6,639 nt of DNA, taken from Candidatus Methanoperedentaceae archaeon. Lineage in GTDB: Archaea; Halobacteriota; Methanosarcinia; Methanosarcinales; Methanoperedenaceae. The position numbers were made by a program, and so were the translations under genes. Positions 5,698 through 6,639 of the stretch are shown here, in pieces. The notes under the pieces are model-generated. The model saw only the letters and a list, made by a program, of their open reading frames with translations, was not told where the DNA came from and did not search any database. Location of the stretch: contig DUGO01000058.1 in assembly GCA_013331375.1 (NCBI GenBank), positions 1 through 6,639 on the forward strand. Reading direction: 5' to 3'. Each line of letters opens with the position of its first letter. Positions within the stretch are counted from its first letter, which is position 1.

Positions 5698-5704
5698 TTA
5701 TATT
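5698..5704 (+). promoter_or_regulatory. Candidate TATA box for the second miniprotein
   Basis: TTATATT is centred about 27 bases before position 5728, which would give a 25-base leader containing the ribosome binding site. ATTATATTATATTTTT at 5661-5676 and TTTATAATG at 5719-5727 are competing candidates; the latter lies too close to the start to leave room for the ribosome binding site. Confidence 0.4.
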
Positions 5705-5719
5705 GATGTGTAAACTGGT

Positions 5720-5741
5720 TTATAATGAAAAATCATTATAA
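5720..5741. repeat. Perfect 9-bp inverted repeat before the second miniprotein (operator or RNA hairpin)
   Basis: TTATAATGA (5720-5728) and TCATTATAA (5733-5741) are exact inverted copies around an AAAA loop. The element overlaps the likely transcription start and ends two bases before AGGTGA (5743-5748), the ribosome binding site. As DNA it fits a dimeric repressor operator; as RNA it would form a hairpin directly against the ribosome binding site. No equivalent is seen before the first miniprotein. Confidence 0.65.
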
Positions 5742-5752
5742 GAGGTGAGATC

Positions 5753-5866
5753 ATGGCTGAGATGGCGTCCGATAACTATGATATGTTCAATACAATACTC
5801 GCTGTAATACTTATCCTGGCAGCTTACTGGACTCTGCGGGTCACAAGCATCCTGGCTTTCACATAA
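5753..5866 (+). CDS. 37-aa single-TM miniprotein, paralogue of the preceding gene
   Basis: The ATG at 5753 follows AGGTGA (5743-5748) by four bases and opens a 37-residue frame ending in TAA at 5866. It has an acidic N-terminus (MAEMASDNYDMFN), a hydrophobic helix (about residues 14-25, TILAVILILAAY) and a short tail (WTLRVTSILAFT). The segment DMFNTILAVILILAAYWTLR matches the 41-aa protein at 14 of 20 positions, and the DNA of the matching 48 bases is about two-thirds identical, many differences being silent or conservative. The acidic N-terminus and the arginine after the helix suggest N-out, C-in by the positive-inside rule. An internal ATG at 5762 would remove three residues. No known family is recognised. 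It converges with the multiheme cytochrome gene, whose stop is 20 bases away. Confidence 0.8.
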   Translation: MAEMASDNYDMFNTILAVILILAAYWTLRVTSILAFT

Positions 5867-5896
5867 AAAATTAAAGAGGCAGGGTGTTAACCCTGC
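5865..5896 (-). terminator. Hairpin plus T6 terminator overlapping the cytochrome stop codon
   Basis: GCAGGG (5879-5884) and CCCTGC (5891-5896) pair around a TGTTAA loop that contains the cytochrome stop (5887-5889). On the minus strand the stem is followed by a T6 run (5865-5870), as in an intrinsic terminator. Read on the plus strand it may also end the miniprotein transcript, followed there by TTCCTTTTC. Confidence 0.55.
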
Positions 5897-6639
5897 GAAT
5901 TCCTTTTCATATACACAAGCGCAATCAGTGCAGCGATTGCCATTATCGACTCGTATCCCGGAGCAGCCGCCGTCCTGGCTGGTGGGCTGGTTCCGCTGGT
6001 TCCTGAAGGTGTCACTGCAGCTCCGCCTTCCCCGAAGGTGCCGGGATGGCATCTGGAGCAGGAGAGCGAACTCTGCGGCTTGGTCGCAATGGCTGAGAAC
6101 GAGTGTATCGCATTCACATCATGGCACTTGGCACATTGAGGTATAACTACTTTCCCGCTATCCATGTGGCAGTCCACGCATTCTATCTTTGGCACGTGTA
6201 TGAAATGCGGTATCTGTGATGGCTTTGAATCCTTTGCCCATGGCGTATGGCAGTTGTAACATGGCGTATTTCCAGGTCCGTGTACCTCTTTTACGTTTGG
6301 AGCCTGATGGCATGTCTGGCATATGATGGTGCTTCCTGCGACCTTTGCCGGCTTCACGATGCTGGGAGGCGACCTGTGGCACTTTACGCATCCTTCCACG
6401 CCCCCGGGACTGTGAACCGATATCAGGTCCTTATGGCAATGTGCACAGACAGTCTCGTTTAGTATGGAATTATGCTTTGCATCTATTGTCTTGTGGCAGT
6501 AGGAGCATGCAACCGCCTGTACTTTCTTTTCATGCACCTGGTGTATCGGACCGCTGTGGCACTTCGTGCACTGAGGTATCGCAATCGAGGTGCCTGCCCC
6601 GTGGCAGTTATCGCATGTCACAGGTTTATCTTTATGTAT
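5887..6639 (-). CDS. Multiheme c-type cytochrome with archaeosortase-type C-terminal anchor (N-terminus cut by window edge)
   Basis: The frame is open to the right edge, so the 250 visible residues are the C-terminal part; the GTG at 6621 lies within the open frame and is not a credible start. Ten CxxCH heme-binding motifs are present, beginning at residues 9, 24, 45, 65, 84, 107, 127, 154, 169 and 194 of the visible part. Extra histidines (33, 36, 56, 76, 120, 145, 148, 179) could supply distal ligands for bis-histidine hemes. Hemes end at residue 198. A Gly/Ser/Thr/Pro-rich linker (about 200-226) then leads to PGY (227-229), a hydrophobic helix (about 231-243) and a basic end (KRNSQG). This is the layout of the archaeal PGF-CTERM signal processed by archaeosortase A, with Tyr in place of Phe. 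The protein is therefore probably exported and lipid-anchored outside the cell, where multiheme cytochromes move electrons to membrane partners or external acceptors (inference). Related in type to the cytochromes of Methanosarcinales and ANME archaea. Confidence 0.93.
   Translation of the reverse strand: MHKDKPVTCDNCHGAGTSIAIPQCTKCHSGPIHQVHEKKVQAVACSYCHKTIDAKHNSILNETVCAHCHKDLISVHSPGGVEGCVKCHRSPPSIVKPAKVAGSTIICQTCHQAPNVKEVHGPGNTPCYNCHTPWAKDSKPSQIPHFIHVPKIECVDCHMDSGKVVIPQCAKCHDVNAIHSFSAIATKPQSSLSCSRCHPGTFGEGGAAVTPSGTSGTSPPARTAAAPGYESIMAIAALIALVYMKRNSQG

Noticed and set aside
5720..6052. Minus-strand 110-residue frame with several cysteines
   Set aside because: It is an out-of-frame shadow of the cytochrome gene and runs through the miniprotein and its promoter.
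6619..6621. GTG at 6621 as the start of the cytochrome
   Set aside because: The frame continues to the window edge and a heme motif begins almost at once, leaving no room for a signal peptide; the real start is beyond the window.

Overview
The window reads as a chromosomal segment from a euryarchaeon, most likely in or near the Methanosarcinales (including the ANME-2/Methanoperedens side). Reasons: the genes have archaeal TATA boxes and GGAGGT/GGTGA ribosome binding sites, and some look leaderless. ATA is used freely for isoleucine, and one GTG/TTG-type start is needed. The recognisable families are archaeal: a DnaJ-zinc-finger/S1/OB/DHH nuclease, an archaeal nucleotidyltransferase, a DUF1699-like protein and a presenilin-like protease. 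A multiheme cytochrome c ends in an archaeosortase-type tail. The lineage is an inference from gene content, not a measured placement.

Layout. 1-1938 (minus, C-terminus beyond the window): RecJ-like DHH phosphoesterase. 2068-2997 (plus): nucleotidyltransferase-fold protein, divergent from the DHH gene across a short AT-rich promoter. 3019-3447 (minus): DUF1699-like protein, tail to tail with the previous gene. 3551-4447 (minus): presenilin-family intramembrane aspartyl protease. 4513-4830 (plus): two-TM coiled-coil membrane protein, divergent from the protease over a 65-bp promoter region that contains a 14-bp palindrome on the ribosome binding site. 4796-5110 (minus): small unrecognised conserved-looking protein, overlapping the previous gene tail to tail by 35 bp. 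5111-5522: about 410 bp without a convincing gene but with hairpins. 5523-5648 and 5753-5866 (plus): two tiny single-TM proteins (41 and 37 aa) that are clearly paralogous. 5887-6639 (minus, N-terminus beyond the window): multiheme c-type cytochrome with ten CxxCH motifs and a PGY-type C-terminal sorting signal.

How it fits together. The left half is ordinary archaeal core biology (nucleic-acid processing, intramembrane proteolysis). The right end is more unusual: a pair of paralogous membrane miniproteins sharing a YWTLR signature faces a surface-anchored multiheme cytochrome, and the second miniprotein has a perfect 9-bp inverted repeat just ahead of its ribosome binding site. A functional link between the miniproteins and the cytochrome is suggested only by proximity. 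No tRNA, rRNA, CRISPR array, insertion sequence or attachment site was seen.
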